DNA of 64,000 bases from Agrostemma githago (taxonomy: Eukaryota > Streptophyta > Magnoliopsida > Caryophyllales > Caryophyllaceae). Shown piece after piece: positions 23,516-34,533 of this stretch. The notes below the pieces were generated by a model. The model worked only from the letters and a program-made list of their open reading frames with translations, made no database searches and was not told the DNA's origin. Location: positions 9,211,081-9,275,080 of the forward strand of contig OY288262.1 of assembly GCA_958450325.1 (NCBI GenBank), written 5' to 3'. A program made the translations under genes and the position numbers. Within the stretch, counting starts at the first letter, position 1, and each line of letters begins with the position of its first letter.

Positions 23516-23884
23516 GATGTGTGAATGATTGAAATTGGTGTGAATTATTTTGAGGTGGAATCATCCATATATATATAGAGTCATTTTTTAAAAGGATATG
23601 GATAAGAAATTAAAATCTATATGGATATTCTTTAGATAAGGATAAGGATGCACACACTCAAGATACTGTAACGACTTTAATATAGATAAGGAAAATCCAG
23701 TAACGACTCTACTTTTCAAATACAAATCAACTAACAGCTCAAATTCAAACACTCCAACGACTACATTCAATTGAAAGCACAACTTAAAAACTAATATAAA
23801 TTAAACACACAACTTGAATACAAATAAGTAAAAACTTGAGTACATAACGACTACTACAAATTTGAAAAAATAATGAAGTAACAT

Positions 23885-24970
23885 TCAAAGACTGCCAAAC
23901 TTATTAAGCAAATTAATCTTCAAAGTTTCTAGCTGTGGTGGTAGGGATGGAGCTTGCATCAATTGTTGAAGCATTTGCCAGTCTTGGTCCTTTCTCTTTC
24001 TTTCTTCTCTTGTCTTCTTAAATTGCAATTTCTCCCTCTCCAAAACTAGATCAACTGCAGTTGTTTCATTCATCGCTGCAAACTGCAAGTTTATTTCATC
24101 TAACTCAACATTACTGACTTTTTTCTTACCTTTATTTCTCTTTGCCTATTGTCGACCCTCAGGACGTTGACTGCTTGCACTCTCAATATCATTAGAGGTA
24201 CGATTTGACTCCTCAGCATCAACTCGCACTCTTTTACCACTACTGGTGCTGTCTTCATTTACAACACTGGTAGATGTCCCTCCAACGACACCCGTTTTGG
24301 AAGCGTTTGCAGCGAAGGGAGCTAAGTAGCCTTTCCATTTCGGATGCCCTTTTAACATATCCCAAGCATGATCCAAGCTGAATCTGGATTTATATAAAGC
24401 TCTGGTCTTTGCTAAGACGCTTTCTTCATTCCACCCACTGGCCCTTCTTCTACAAGCCGTCTCATAGCACGAACTCCATTTCATGATTATGGTAGATATT
24501 CTTCTAAATCGATTATCGAGCATTCCAATAGAGCGTTGTCGTAGTGCAGGATTGTAAGCTCTTGCCAATTCAAATATTTCAAGTACACGCTTCCAAAAAA
24601 CATTCTTGTTTTGGTTAGTACCAATAGCACCATCTTCAGAAATGGTAAAAGAGGAAATTAGTGCCTCATCCTCCTTTACGGAGAAAGTAGCCCTGTTCGA
24701 GTTTCGTGATGTTGGGGTCGATAAATTTTCGACTACATTTTCGTCAACATCGTCATCAACATGATATTGACTCTGAAAATTTGCAGGAGTTTGGGTAGAG
24801 AATATAGGAAAATGGTTAGTATTATCATATGTTGATTGACTTGAATTTTGTGTAGTTAATATTGTATTATCTGGAAATTGTTGTGTGTCTTGATATTCAT
24901 CTAAATATTCTGAATTGATATCAAAATTGTAATGATAATTTGATGAATTGTTATTATTATTATAACTCAT
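23885..24970 (-). pseudogene. Harbinger ORF1, Myb/SANT-like DNA-binding protein with one stop
   Basis: ATG at 24970 begins an Asn/Tyr-rich leader (MSYNNNNNSSN). A trihelix/SANT-like domain follows from FSVKEDEALISSF through FWKRVLEIFE, RSIGMLDNRFRRIS and GHPKWKGYL, about residues 95-230. A TAG at 24148-24146 after EGRQ breaks the frame; the same frame continues to 23885 with a coiled, charged C-terminus (LVLEREKLQFKKTREERKRK), the NAM-associated C-terminal type. In PIF/Harbinger elements this protein binds the transposon ends and helps the transposase enter the nucleus. The stop looks like a CAG-to-TAG change. Confidence 0.85.
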
Positions 24971-25847
24971 AATTATAATTAGTATTTAAATAATATAATA
25001 TAATTGTGAGAATGAATAGGGAAGAGTTGTGTGAAAAGAGGTAAATAATGGAGTATATTTATAGAGGTGGAAATAGGGTCAGTCGGGTCGGGTTGAGGCC
25101 GGGTATACTCGGGTTGGGTAATATTGTGTTCGGGTCGTAAGTTTCGGGTTATTTAGGGTCGAATGAATATGAAAATAAAAGTACGGCTCGGGAAATGATA
25201 AATTTTTACTAAAAAAATTACAACGCAAACGTAGTGAGTTCGGAAATATAGTACGACACACTTTGGAAAAAAAAACTTAACCAACACAAAACGCTAGTAA
25301 TTTATTTTACGAAGAATAATTTCTAAATAGTGTCGTATCGATTACTTTTTCTTAATCCGTGCCACGATTATATTTTGTCTACTAATTCGTCACTTCGATA
25401 CAACTTTTTTTACCTATTTGGCACCGGCGACATTTTAAAATATCGGTCACTAGGTCGGGTTCGGGTCATTTTGCAAAAGGTTTGGGTAGGATCGGTTTCG
25501 GATTACAAAATGTTCAGTTTAAATTGTAAATGTTAAACTGAAAATATACGTACGGACGGGTTAATGATAATTTTTTAATATATAAAGTTCAAGAAAAAAA
25601 ATTATACGTTCGGAAATATAATCTTCGAGATAGAGTAAATACGGACGTTGGAACCGAAACAAATGAAGAAATAAGAAACTCCAAAAAAAAATGAAAAGGG
25701 TCATCCTTTGCAGTGGAACCCACCGTCATTTCCTTTCATCTACCCATTCATTTCCTACCTCTCTCTTCCTTTCATCTTCATGAAATGTTTTCGTCTGCAT
25801 GAAATGTTGAAAAGATTTCAACTTTCATTTCATGTTTTTCATCCAAT
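24971..25847. other. non-coding flank, GGGTCGGGT-rich remnant and MITE right-half DNA
   Basis: 25066-25500 carries repeated GGGTCGGGT/CGGGTTCGGGTC phrases typical of the ends of some plant hAT-like non-autonomous elements, but no inverted partner is visible. 25690-25847 is pyrimidine-rich, with two copies of CATGAAATGTT, and continues in style across the Athila element into 39568-39662. It is therefore probably the right half of the split MITE. Confidence 0.45.
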
Positions 25848-26157
25848 GCAATTATTCTGTGCTAAATTTAGATCGTTTTTCCTCCCATTTAGACCCGTTT
25901 TTCCCTCGTTTTGCGAGTCTTGAGTACGATTATCGCCATATTTTGAGTATTTCTCGCATTAGCGTCCCTCTTGTGCATTTTACGTGTTTTTGGTAGTTTT
26001 TCTATCATTTTGATAGGATTTGGCACCGAAATCACGATCGAGCTTCCACGAGCACAAGAGGAGGGAATACCGTCCAAAGAGCAAAGCACATAACTTAAAG
26101 TTTAAAGCCATCCAATCAATCGACGAAGAATGAGACAAGAGTCGATGCCAGAAAATG

Positions 26158-26405
26158 ACCGGGCGAAACTTCGCCCGGTGAGACACCACCGGGCAAAGTT
26201 TCACCCGACGGTAAAAATGCCTCCCCGAAGATTTTCCAAGACTTCCCACCGGGCGAAAATGACCGGGCGAAATTTCGCCCACCGGGTGAAATTTCGCCCA
26301 ATGGAGAAAGTGGCCAAAAATCGCAAAAAGTGAAGAAAATCTCACCGGGCGAAATTTCACCCGGTGGGATTATTACGTCAAACTGCAGGGTGAAGTTTCA
26401 CCCAT
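26158..26405. repeat. palindrome cluster in 5' LTR (GGGCGAAATTTCGCCC core)
   Basis: Palindromic units occur at 26158-26179 (with an AACT centre), 26186-26209 (degenerate), 26265-26280 (perfect 16-mer GGGCGAAATTTCGCCC), about 26282-26303, 26343-26366 (one mismatch pair) and 26385-26405. They lie upstream of the putative TATA box, in U3. GC-rich palindromes stand out sharply in this AT-rich LTR. Confidence 0.92.
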
Positions 26406-26490
26406 GAAGATGCTAAGGGTGATTGTCTCACTAATGGAGCAAAAAGTTGGATTTGGGCTTTAGGTTGAATACCCATTAATTAAGGCATTA

Positions 26491-26500
26491 CTATATATAT
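26491..26500 (+). promoter_or_regulatory. putative LTR TATA box
   Basis: CTATATATAT, conserved at 38454-38463 in the other LTR. Transcription would begin about 30 bp downstream, in the CACTCACTATCCATCC region. Confidence 0.6.
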
Positions 26501-27622
26501 GTTACCCTAGTTTGTTGCCCAAGGCACTCACTATCCATCCATAATCCATCATACTCACTATCCATCCATAATCCTCACTATCATCCATCTCTTCACCCCT
26601 TCATTTGTGTAGTAAAAATCATCCATTAGAAAAACAATCTAGTAGTATCATTAGTAGTTCTCTATAATCTAGTAGTAGATATATTAGTTACAATCAACAA
26701 TTCTCTAGATTTCAAGTTTGTAGAAGATTATTCCAAGTTTTATTTGAAGATTTGTTGGGTTTATTGAAGAATTATTGACAAGTTCTTCATTTTATTCATC
26801 AAAGTTTCAATCTTTATCTATGCAATCTTCTTATTTCTTGAAGATCTTCATCATTGGTATATTTCTCTTCCACTCTCTAATCTCTAGTTCAGTTTTTATG
26901 TTATTCTCTTATCATTGTCTTGTTTAGATTATCATAGTGTTGTTAGTTTCTTTAGATCTAGTTAATATGCATGTTGTAGTGATTTTCTCCTTAGTTAATG
27001 TTTGGTTGTCTTCCATTACGATTAGTGAGTAGATTTCTTGTTGGGGGGTTTAGGGATGAGGACTTGGATTATTTGAATTAAGAGATGTTGGTGGGTTGCT
27101 TGCTTGTTGGTTTATCTTGTTTATGGTTGTTGTGTCATTGTTGTTTTAGTCCGGCCAACTAGACCGACCTTGACTAGTTTCTATCAATATGGGGAAACTC
27201 GGGGTAGAAATTACCATAGCTAGAGACTTACCATTATTCGCCGCGAAAGCGGGTTCTTAGGTGGGTCGGGTGAAGAAACCGAAAGGTGGCATTCTCCCTT
27301 TATCAATGTTGCAACGAAAACTCGATTCCGACCTTCTTAGACTCCAAGTACCGAATCCCGACTTCCCCCTAACACCTTTCTCTAGATTGATCACCCCTAG
27401 TTATCCTCGTAGACATTTCTCTAGTATAGACTCGACCCTTAGAAACCCCCATCTAGACGTCAAACACACCGCTTTAAACTTGACGTCACACTCCGTTCCC
27501 TGTGGACCGACCTCGACTTACCACGATTACTCTAGTAGTTTTTGTGTTATTCCGAGTCTATAAATATTGTTTGATCCCCTGTTCTTCGCTAAATGAACGA
27601 TCCGATTGGGGCGCGATCAAAA

Positions 27623-27640
27623 TGGCGCCGTTGCCGGGGA
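27623..27640 (+). promoter_or_regulatory. primer-binding site of the Athila element
   Basis: TGGCGCCGTTGCCGGGGA lies three bases after the 5' LTR. It is the primer site widely found in plant gypsy elements, complementary to the 3' end of an Asp tRNA. Confidence 0.92.
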
Positions 27641-27748
27641 ACGGCTAGTAGTTGTCGTGTTTTTAGTTATTGTGTTTGATTGTTTTCTCTTCTCCTTTTT
27701 CCCTAGTACCATTAGGTGCTAGGAGTCTCACCGTTTAAATTGAGTTTT

Positions 27749-29824
27749 ATGCCCAGGAATACGTCATCGCCCTTGTGGTTCGATCCGGAGCCGGAAAGGC
27801 CTTTTAGAGCATTGCGTTTTCGGGGAAATAACTCAACCACCATCATTCCACATCCTTCATTATCACCTCCTAACCTTAATCCCATCATACCACATACACC
27901 TTCTACATCACATAACCTCATTCCAAATAATCCTTCCCTACCTTCCACTTCACAAAATTCACCACCACCACCATCACCGAAAACTCCACCACCAAATCCA
28001 TCCCCTCCAAATTCACCAAATTCAAATCCACCATCACCACCAATCCAACCAATGGCGACCTTAGCCTTTCATTCCCAATTAACACACGAAGAAACACCTT
28101 CTCCCGTCGATTTCGGAGAGATTCTCGAGAACTATGAATTGAAAGCCTCTTTGACTAATGCGGTCCAACAAGATACTTTTCACGGTTTTTCTCAAGAAGA
28201 TGCTCAAGAGCACATCTCTTCATTTAAAGAAAAATTAGTAGGAGCCCGTCTCAATGGATTAACTTCATGCCAATTGCATCGTTTATTATTTCCGAAGACC
28301 TTGAGAGATGGAGCTCGTAGATGGCTCCAAGGCCATCCCGCTAATACATTCACAACATGGGTTCAACTATCTAATGCCTTCTTAGAGAAATATTTTCCGC
28401 CGTCAAAGACTAACCAGTATCGCATGAAGATACAAACCTTCAAGCAAGATGAATTTGAAAGCCTAAGTGAGGCTTGGGAAAGATTTAGAGATTTGTTGCG
28501 CAAATGTCCACATCATGGAATACCCGACTGGCTAACCACCCAAACGTTTTATAACACTCTTTCATCGAGAACCAAGGAAAACCTTAATTCGGCCGCCGGA
28601 GGAGACTTCTCTTCTCTTACCGATGAGGCATATAAGAATCTTATTGAGAAAATGGCAAGGAGTGATTCTAGAATGGGTCAATCGAGGGATTCTAGAAAGA
28701 AAGTTGAAGTGAACTCATCTAAGAGTTCTAATGAATTGAAACTTCAAGCGGAAGTTGAAGAATTGAAAAAGAGAATGGATGCCATGAATTCTAAGCCCAC
28801 TCCTAGAGGTATGTACCAAATTCAAGGGAGTGTTCCACCAAGGCAACCATCGCCTCCAAAGCAATTAACATGGGAAGTTCAATGTGATCATTGTGGGAAT
28901 TATGACCACAATTCTAGCTCTTGCATTCCTAATGAAGAAGTTTATGTTGAAGAGCCAAATGAAGTTCAAGCTATACAAGTATATGGGCAAAGATCTCAAT
29001 TTGATCCTTTTTCTAATACTTACAATGCCGGCACAAGTTTTCATCCTAATTTCTCTTATGGAAATCAAAATGTTCAAAACCCGATGCCACGTGCCCAAGG
29101 GAGTCAAATGAGGCCATTCAATCAAAGTCAACAAAGACCCTTTAACCAAGGTCCTCCAAAGATGCCCCCATATATGCCTCCTCATCAAAGGAGCAACTTC
29201 CATGTTACCAACAATTACAACAATTACCAAAATCAACATGGTAATCACTTCAATCATGGATACAATCAAGGGTTCCAAGGTAACTTTCAAGGAAATCAAG
29301 CTTACAATCAACAACCATTCAATCAACCCTCTCAATCTTATGGCCAATCAAGTAATTCTCAATTTGGTCAAGGAGGAAGTCCATGGGATAACATTAATGA
29401 TTTGCAAATAACTGTTGGGCAACTATGGAATAAACATCAAGATACCAAGGCAAGTCTAAAGGTTTGGGAATCAAAAGAAGCAACAAAAGCCTTAGCCGCC
29501 CCAATTTATCCACCCCATGGTTTTCCAGGACAACCCCAAAACCCAAGAGACCCTTCACACCAAGCAAATGCCGTCATTTTGAGAGGTGACAAAGAACTTG
29601 AGGACCCGTTCAAAAACTTGAACTTGAATACCAAAAGCACCCCAACCAAAGTGAATCAACCAAGTGCACCACAAGAATCATCTCCCACTTCCCCCAAACA
29701 AAACCGGGGAATACAAGCGGAGTTTGATATCCTCCAAAATTCGGAGAATGAACAAAGAGAACAAAGAAAGAAGAAAGAGCAAATGGAAGCGGAAGAAGCC
29801 AAAAGAAAAGAGGGGAGCGATTAG
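27749..29824 (+). CDS. Athila gag protein, open frame
   Basis: The first ATG in the open frame is 27749 (MPRNTSSPLW), giving 691 residues. A Pro-rich N-terminus (SPPNSPNSNPPSPP) leads to the retrotransposon gag region (LYPKTLRDGARRWL-like LFPKTLRDGARRWLQG, AWERFRDLLRKCPHH), a helix KLQAEVEELKKRMDAM, the zinc knuckle CDHCGNYDHNSSSC, a long Asn/Gln-rich tract (NNYNNYQNQHGNHFN) and a charged tail (EQREQRKKKEQMEAEE). Gag forms the particle and packages RNA. In intact relatives it reads through into pol; here the stop at 29822-29824 comes from a frameshift just before it, so the C-terminus is probably altered. It is otherwise uninterrupted. Confidence 0.9.
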   Translation: MPRNTSSPLWFDPEPERPFRALRFRGNNSTTIIPHPSLSPPNLNPIIPHTPSTSHNLIPNNPSLPSTSQNSPPPPSPKTPPPNPSPPNSPNSNPPSPPIQPMATLAFHSQLTHEETPSPVDFGEILENYELKASLTNAVQQDTFHGFSQEDAQEHISSFKEKLVGARLNGLTSCQLHRLLFPKTLRDGARRWLQGHPANTFTTWVQLSNAFLEKYFPPSKTNQYRMKIQTFKQDEFESLSEAWERFRDLLRKCPHHGIPDWLTTQTFYNTLSSRTKENLNSAAGGDFSSLTDEAYKNLIEKMARSDSRMGQSRDSRKKVEVNSSKSSNELKLQAEVEELKKRMDAMNSKPTPRGMYQIQGSVPPRQPSPPKQLTWEVQCDHCGNYDHNSSSCIPNEEVYVEEPNEVQAIQVYGQRSQFDPFSNTYNAGTSFHPNFSYGNQNVQNPMPRAQGSQMRPFNQSQQRPFNQGPPKMPPYMPPHQRSNFHVTNNYNNYQNQHGNHFNHGYNQGFQGNFQGNQAYNQQPFNQPSQSYGQSSNSQFGQGGSPWDNINDLQITVGQLWNKHQDTKASLKVWESKEATKALAAPIYPPHGFPGQPQNPRDPSHQANAVILRGDKELEDPFKNLNLNTKSTPTKVNQPSAPQESSPTSPKQNRGIQAEFDILQNSENEQREQRKKKEQMEAEEAKRKEGSD

Positions 29825-32800
29825 CCGAAGAAGAAGAAGAATCTAATGTTCCACCGCCTCCCATTTTTGTCCCTCCATTGCCTTTTCCCGAACGAGCTAA
29901 GCCACATAAGGAGAATCCCCAATTTAGCCGTTTCGTGGATATATTGAAAAAATTAGAGGTAGATTTACCCTTCACCGAGGTAATTTCTCAAATGCCCCTC
30001 TATTTTAAGTTTTTGAAAGAAGTCTTGACTAAAAAGAGAACAATAAAGGATAAAGAATGTGTCTCTCTCACGGCACAATGTAGTGTCGTTTATTATGAAT
30101 CAAATGCCAAAGAAACTAGAGGATCCCGATAGTTTTTCCATCCCTTGTCGGGTTGGAAATGTTGTTGTTAATCAAGCTTTATGTGACCTAGGGGCTAGTG
30201 TTAGTTTGTTACCTTATTCTATTCCTAAGAGACTTAGTGTGGGGGAGATGAGACCCACTAGCATGTCGATTCAACTTGCGGATAGGTCCGTCAAGTACCC
30301 ACTTGGGATACTTGAGGATGTACCCGTGCAAGTTGGTAAGTTCTCCATCCCCTCCGACTTTGTTGTCATGGATATGCCTGAAGACACTATTACCCCCATT
30401 ATCTTAGGTCGACCTTTTATGGCTACCGGTGGTACTATAGTTGACGTTAAGAATGGAAAGTTGTCATTTAACATAGGGAATGAGTCGGTAGATTTTTCCC
30501 TTTCTCAAGCTCTTAAACAACCAATAATTGAACAAATGCATTCCATTGAAGTTATTGATAGTTTGGTTGAGTATAGCTTGATATATGATGATAAGCAAGA
30601 AGATGAACCACTTGACTCTCCACCTCTTGAAGAAGAATGTTTACATGATGAAAAGGTAGAACCACTACCGGTGGGTAAGAGTATGGTATCTTCTCCTCCT
30701 AATCTTAAACTTAAACCACTCCCCTCTTCCCTCAAATATGCTTTTCTTGAAGGAACTAATTATCCCGTTGTCGTCAATGCTACCCTTGATGGACCTCAAT
30801 TAGAAAAACTTTTGATTGTTTTGAGAAAGCACAAAAAGGCCATCGGGTATAGCATTGCCGACCTCCAAGGCATAAGCCCAAATGTTTGTATGCATAGGAT
30901 CATCCTTGATGATGACCATCGTCCTTCGGTTGAGGGTCAATGTAGGTTGAACTCCACCATGAAAGAGGCTGTCGTGAAGGAAGTCCTCAAATTGTATGAG
31001 GCTAACATTATATACCCAATAACCGGAAGTAAATAATGGGTTAGCCCCGTACAAGTTGTGCCGAAAAAAGGAGGAATGACGGTTGTCAAAGGAGAAAAGG
31101 GTGAGTCAATTTCTACTAGGATTATTACCGGTTGGCGCATGTGTATAGACTATCGTAAATTGAACACGGCCACCATAAAAGACCATTTCCCCCTTCATTT
31201 TATTGATCAAATGCTTGAAAGATTGGCGCATCATTCTTATTTTTGTTTCCTTGATGGTCATTCCGGATTTCTTCAAATTCCCATTCACCCCGATGACCAC
31301 GAGAAGACCACTTTCACTTGTCCCTATGGCACCTATGCTTATAGAAGGATGCCATTTGGATTGTGTAATGCGCCGGGAATGTTTCAAAGATGTATGATGG
31401 CTATTTTCTCCGATTTTATTGAAAAATCCATGAAAGTTTTTATGGATGATTTTAGTGTCCATGGTACATCTTTTGATTCTTGTCTTGAAAATCTTGATCA
31501 AGTGTTAGGTCGATGTGAAGAGTATAGACTTGTTTTAAATTGAGAAAAGTGTCATTTTATGGTTGAACAAGGTGTTGTCCTAGGTGATATTGTTTCTAAT
31601 AGAGGAGTTGAATAAGGCGAAAGTCCTCGTGATTGAGAACTTGCCACCACCTACAAATGCCAAAGGAGTGAGGAGTTTTCTAGGTCATGCCGGTTTTTAT
31701 AGACGATTTATTAAAGACTTTTTTAAGATTGATAAGCCTTTGACTTCTTTGCTTATGAAAGATGCACCTTTTGTTTTTGATGACTCGTGTCTTGAGGCCT
31801 TTTGCAGGATAAAGACCGCTCTCACTACCACACCAATTATCAAAGCTTCCGATTGGAATCTTCCATTTGAGATCATGTGCGATGCATCCGATTTTGTCGT
31901 TGGTGCCGTTCTAGGACAACGGGTTGATAAGAAGCTACATGTGATTTATTATGGAAGCAAAACACTAGATGAAGCCCAATTGAGGTACACCACAACCGAA
32001 AAAGAGATGCTTGTCGTTGTCTATGCCATGGAGAAATTCCAAAATTATGTTACCGCTTCCAAAGTCATTATTCACACCGATCATGCGGCCATTCGATACA
32101 TCATGTCCAAAAAGGAGACAAAGTCCTGACTCTTTCGGTGGGTGCTCCTTTTGCAAGAATTTGATATTGAAATTAAAGACAAAGCCGGATCGGAAAACTT
32201 GGTAGCGGATCATCTTAGTAGACTAACGGTTGGTAAAGAAAGCAATGAAGATGATGGTATCCCAATCAATGAAGCTATGAGAGATGAGGCCTTGATGGCC
32301 GTTGAGACTACTACACCTTGGTATGCCGATATCGTCAATTTCTTAGTGTCTCATTATATTCTGGACGATTATTCCAAGCAAGAGAGGAAGAAACTACGTT
32401 ATGAAGCCCGACGCTATTATTGGGACGAGCCCTATTTATTTCGTCGTTGTGTAGATGGAATTTACCGACGATGTGTTACGGCCGAAGAAGGATATAATAT
32501 TGTGAAGCACCTTCACTTGACATCTTATGGTGGACACTTGGCCAACCAAAAGACAATTGCCAATATTCTCCAAAGCGGGTTTTGGTGGCCTTCCATATTC
32601 AAGGACATTCGAGTTTTCATTCTCACATGCGATGCTTGCCAAAGAAGTGACAATATTACAAGGAGAAATGAGATGCCCCTTCAACCTATCTCGGAGATTG
32701 AATTGTTCGATGTTTGGGGAATTGATTTCATGGGTCCGTTCACATCCTCTTTTGCTAACAAGTACATTCTAGTCGCGGTTGATTATGTCTCAAAATGAAT

Positions 32801-33616
32801 CGAGGCCGTAGCTTCCCCCACCAATGATTCCAAGGTTACAATCAAGCTTTTCAAAAATGTGATTTTCCCAAGATTCGGTATGCCTAGAGCCATAATTATT
32901 GATGGAGGCTCTCATTTTAGGAAAGGTACCTTTGAACACCTTCTTAGAAAGTATGGTATCACTCACAAGATGTCCCTAGCCTACCACCCTCAATCAAATG
33001 GGCAAGTCGAGATCTCCAACCGTCAAATCAAGGGAATTTTAGAGAAAGTTGTAAATACACACCGAAAGGATTGGTCATTAAAGTTAATGACGCCCTTTGG
33101 GCATTAAGGACGGCTTACAAAGCGCCGATTGGAACCACTCCTTATCGTCTTGTGTATGGTAAAGCTTGTCATTTACCGGTGGAATTAGAACACAAAGCCA
33201 AATGGGCAATCAAAGAGCTACACTTCGATGAGAGTGTTGTAGGAGATAATCGCCTTCTCCAACTACAAAAATTGGAAGAATTAAGACTTGAAGCCTACGA
33301 AAATTCAAGGATCTACAAAGAACGAACTCGCCAATGGCACGATTCTCGAATACTTCATAAGGACTTCTCCGTTGGTGATAAGGTATTGCTCTTCAACTCT
33401 CGCTTTAAGCTCTTCCCCGGTAAGTTGAAATCAAAATGGTCGGGTCCATTCGAAGTGACCAAGGTGCAACCATATGGATCAATAGAGATATCTAGCCCGA
33501 AATATGGGAAATTTATGGTTAATGGGTAACGTTTGAAGATTTATCATCCCGGTCACGTTCGTGAGACCTTTGCTACCGTGAAGCATGGTGAGCTCCCATC
33601 GGGGAGCCTTGTTTGA
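29825..33616 (+). pseudogene. Athila pol (protease, RT, RNase H, integrase), broken
   Basis: Protease has CDLGASVSLLP and IILGRPFM (30180-30420). RT has WRMCIDYRKLN, MPFGLCNAPGMFQRCM and the active site VFMDDFSVHG (about 31438). RNase H has IMCDASDFVVGAVLGQ, TTEKEMLVVVYAMEK and HTDHAAI. Integrase has the zinc finger HLTSYGGHLA and CDACQR, then GIDFMGPF, IIDGGSHF and NGQVEISNRQ. It ends ETFATVKHGELPSGSLV at 33616. Frameshifts lie near 29818, 30095, 31608 and 33085. Stops are TAA 31034, TGA 31541, TGA 32127, TGA 32796 and TAA 33527. Three stops (31541, 32796, 33527) sit where relatives have Trp, Trp and Gln. The family is certain; the protein is dead. Confidence 0.93.
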
Positions 33617-33920
33617 ACCCCTCTCGAAATTGATGTAGGTTTGGTGGTATCCTCAACAACCACCTTGTATATATGTATCATATTTCTTTGAGTTATTAGT
33701 TTTGTTAGCTTGAGAAGAATGGTTGAAATTGGATTACGCATGGAGCATAAATTTGGATGAAGATCAAGCTTTTGGAGAAGTTATGGAGCTTATTTGAAGA
33801 CCACAAGCATGTTTGTGGGAGATATTGATTATGTAATGTGAGTCGAGTCAATATTTGAACCTCTAGGTGATTATTGAAGAGCCATGAAATGGCAAGGCGG
33901 AAAACCGCAGCAAAGAAGAC

Positions 33921-34160
33921 CGCCAGGCGAAACTTCGCCCGGTGAGACTCGACCGGGCGAAACTTCGCCCCACGGAAAGTTGCCAGAATTGCTGGAATTG
34001 AAGAAGATACCACCGGGCGAAATTTCCCCCGGTGAGATTTTCACCGGGTGAAATTTCACCCGGTGGAAAAATGTTGGCAAAAATGATTTTCACGACGAAA
34101 CACCGTCGGGTGAAATTTCACCCGATGGTGCCCGACCGGGTGAAATTTCACCCGGGGGCG
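33921..34160. repeat. palindrome cluster upstream of the Athila downstream ORF
   Basis: Six units with the same core as in the LTRs lie at 33921-33944, 33951-33971, 34011-34034, 34042-34065 (a perfect 24-nt palindrome with arms CACCGGGTGAAA), 34104-34127 and 34135-34156. The sequence between the units is unlike the LTR, so this is not simply a copied LTR piece. It ends about 375 bp before the ATG at 34534. Confidence 0.93.
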
Positions 34161-34533
34161 TGAACTTGGCCGGATCACCTACACTTTTATTTACTCACTA
34201 CATTTTCATTTCCCTCCTTCATATTTACCCCAACATAACTTTCCCTCGAAAAATTTTACACCAAATTTTTACCAATCACTTTAAAACTTTTCATTTCCCT
34301 CTCAACCACCCTTATTAATATCACCTTTTTCACCTCACTCTTTATTTCACCCTTTCACCAATCATAATATCATTAAACCACTTTCCATACACCCCAACCT
34401 TCATTCATAAGTTTCATCTCCATCCTTGGTGATTTATTTTGGGTTCTTGAAGAAGAGGAAGAAAGTTTGAGGATATTCTTGCTAGCACATTATTATGGAG
34501 ACAAGAGCTCAATGAGCCGCGCGTAAACAAGGT
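34161..34533. other. leader before the Athila downstream ORF
   Basis: Pyrimidine-rich AT-rich DNA (TTTCCCTC, CACCTTTTTCACC). No ORF. A weak TATA-like TTATTAATAT lies near 34312. It could serve as the 5' leader of a separate transcript; this is inference. Confidence 0.4.

Larger units (their letters stand above)
22148..24970 (-). mobile_element. PIF/Harbinger transposon core, ends not resolved
   Basis: Two co-oriented genes, a Myb/SANT-like ORF1 (24970-23885) and a DDE transposase (23515-22148), make the standard autonomous PIF/Harbinger pair. I could not find the terminal inverted repeats or the 3-bp TTA/TAA duplication. The 130-bp array and the small ORF pair at 20491-21149 may lie inside the element. 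It sits between the two halves of the MITE and left of the Athila element. Confidence 0.75.
25853..27619 (+). repeat. 5' LTR of the Athila element
   Basis: Starts TATTCTGTGCTAAA and ends GCGCGATCA. It contains a palindrome cluster (26158-26405), a TATA-like CTATATATAT at 26491-26500 and a 100-codon frame lacking an ATG at 27261-27563. The left boundary is set by the target duplication and by the purine tract before the other LTR, giving TA...CA rather than TG...CA termini. Confidence 0.93.

Noticed and set aside
27261..27563. 100-codon frame in the 5' LTR, also open at 39204-39506
   Set aside because: The frame starts with GTG, not ATG, and its presence in both LTRs follows from duplication of the LTR, so conservation is not independent.
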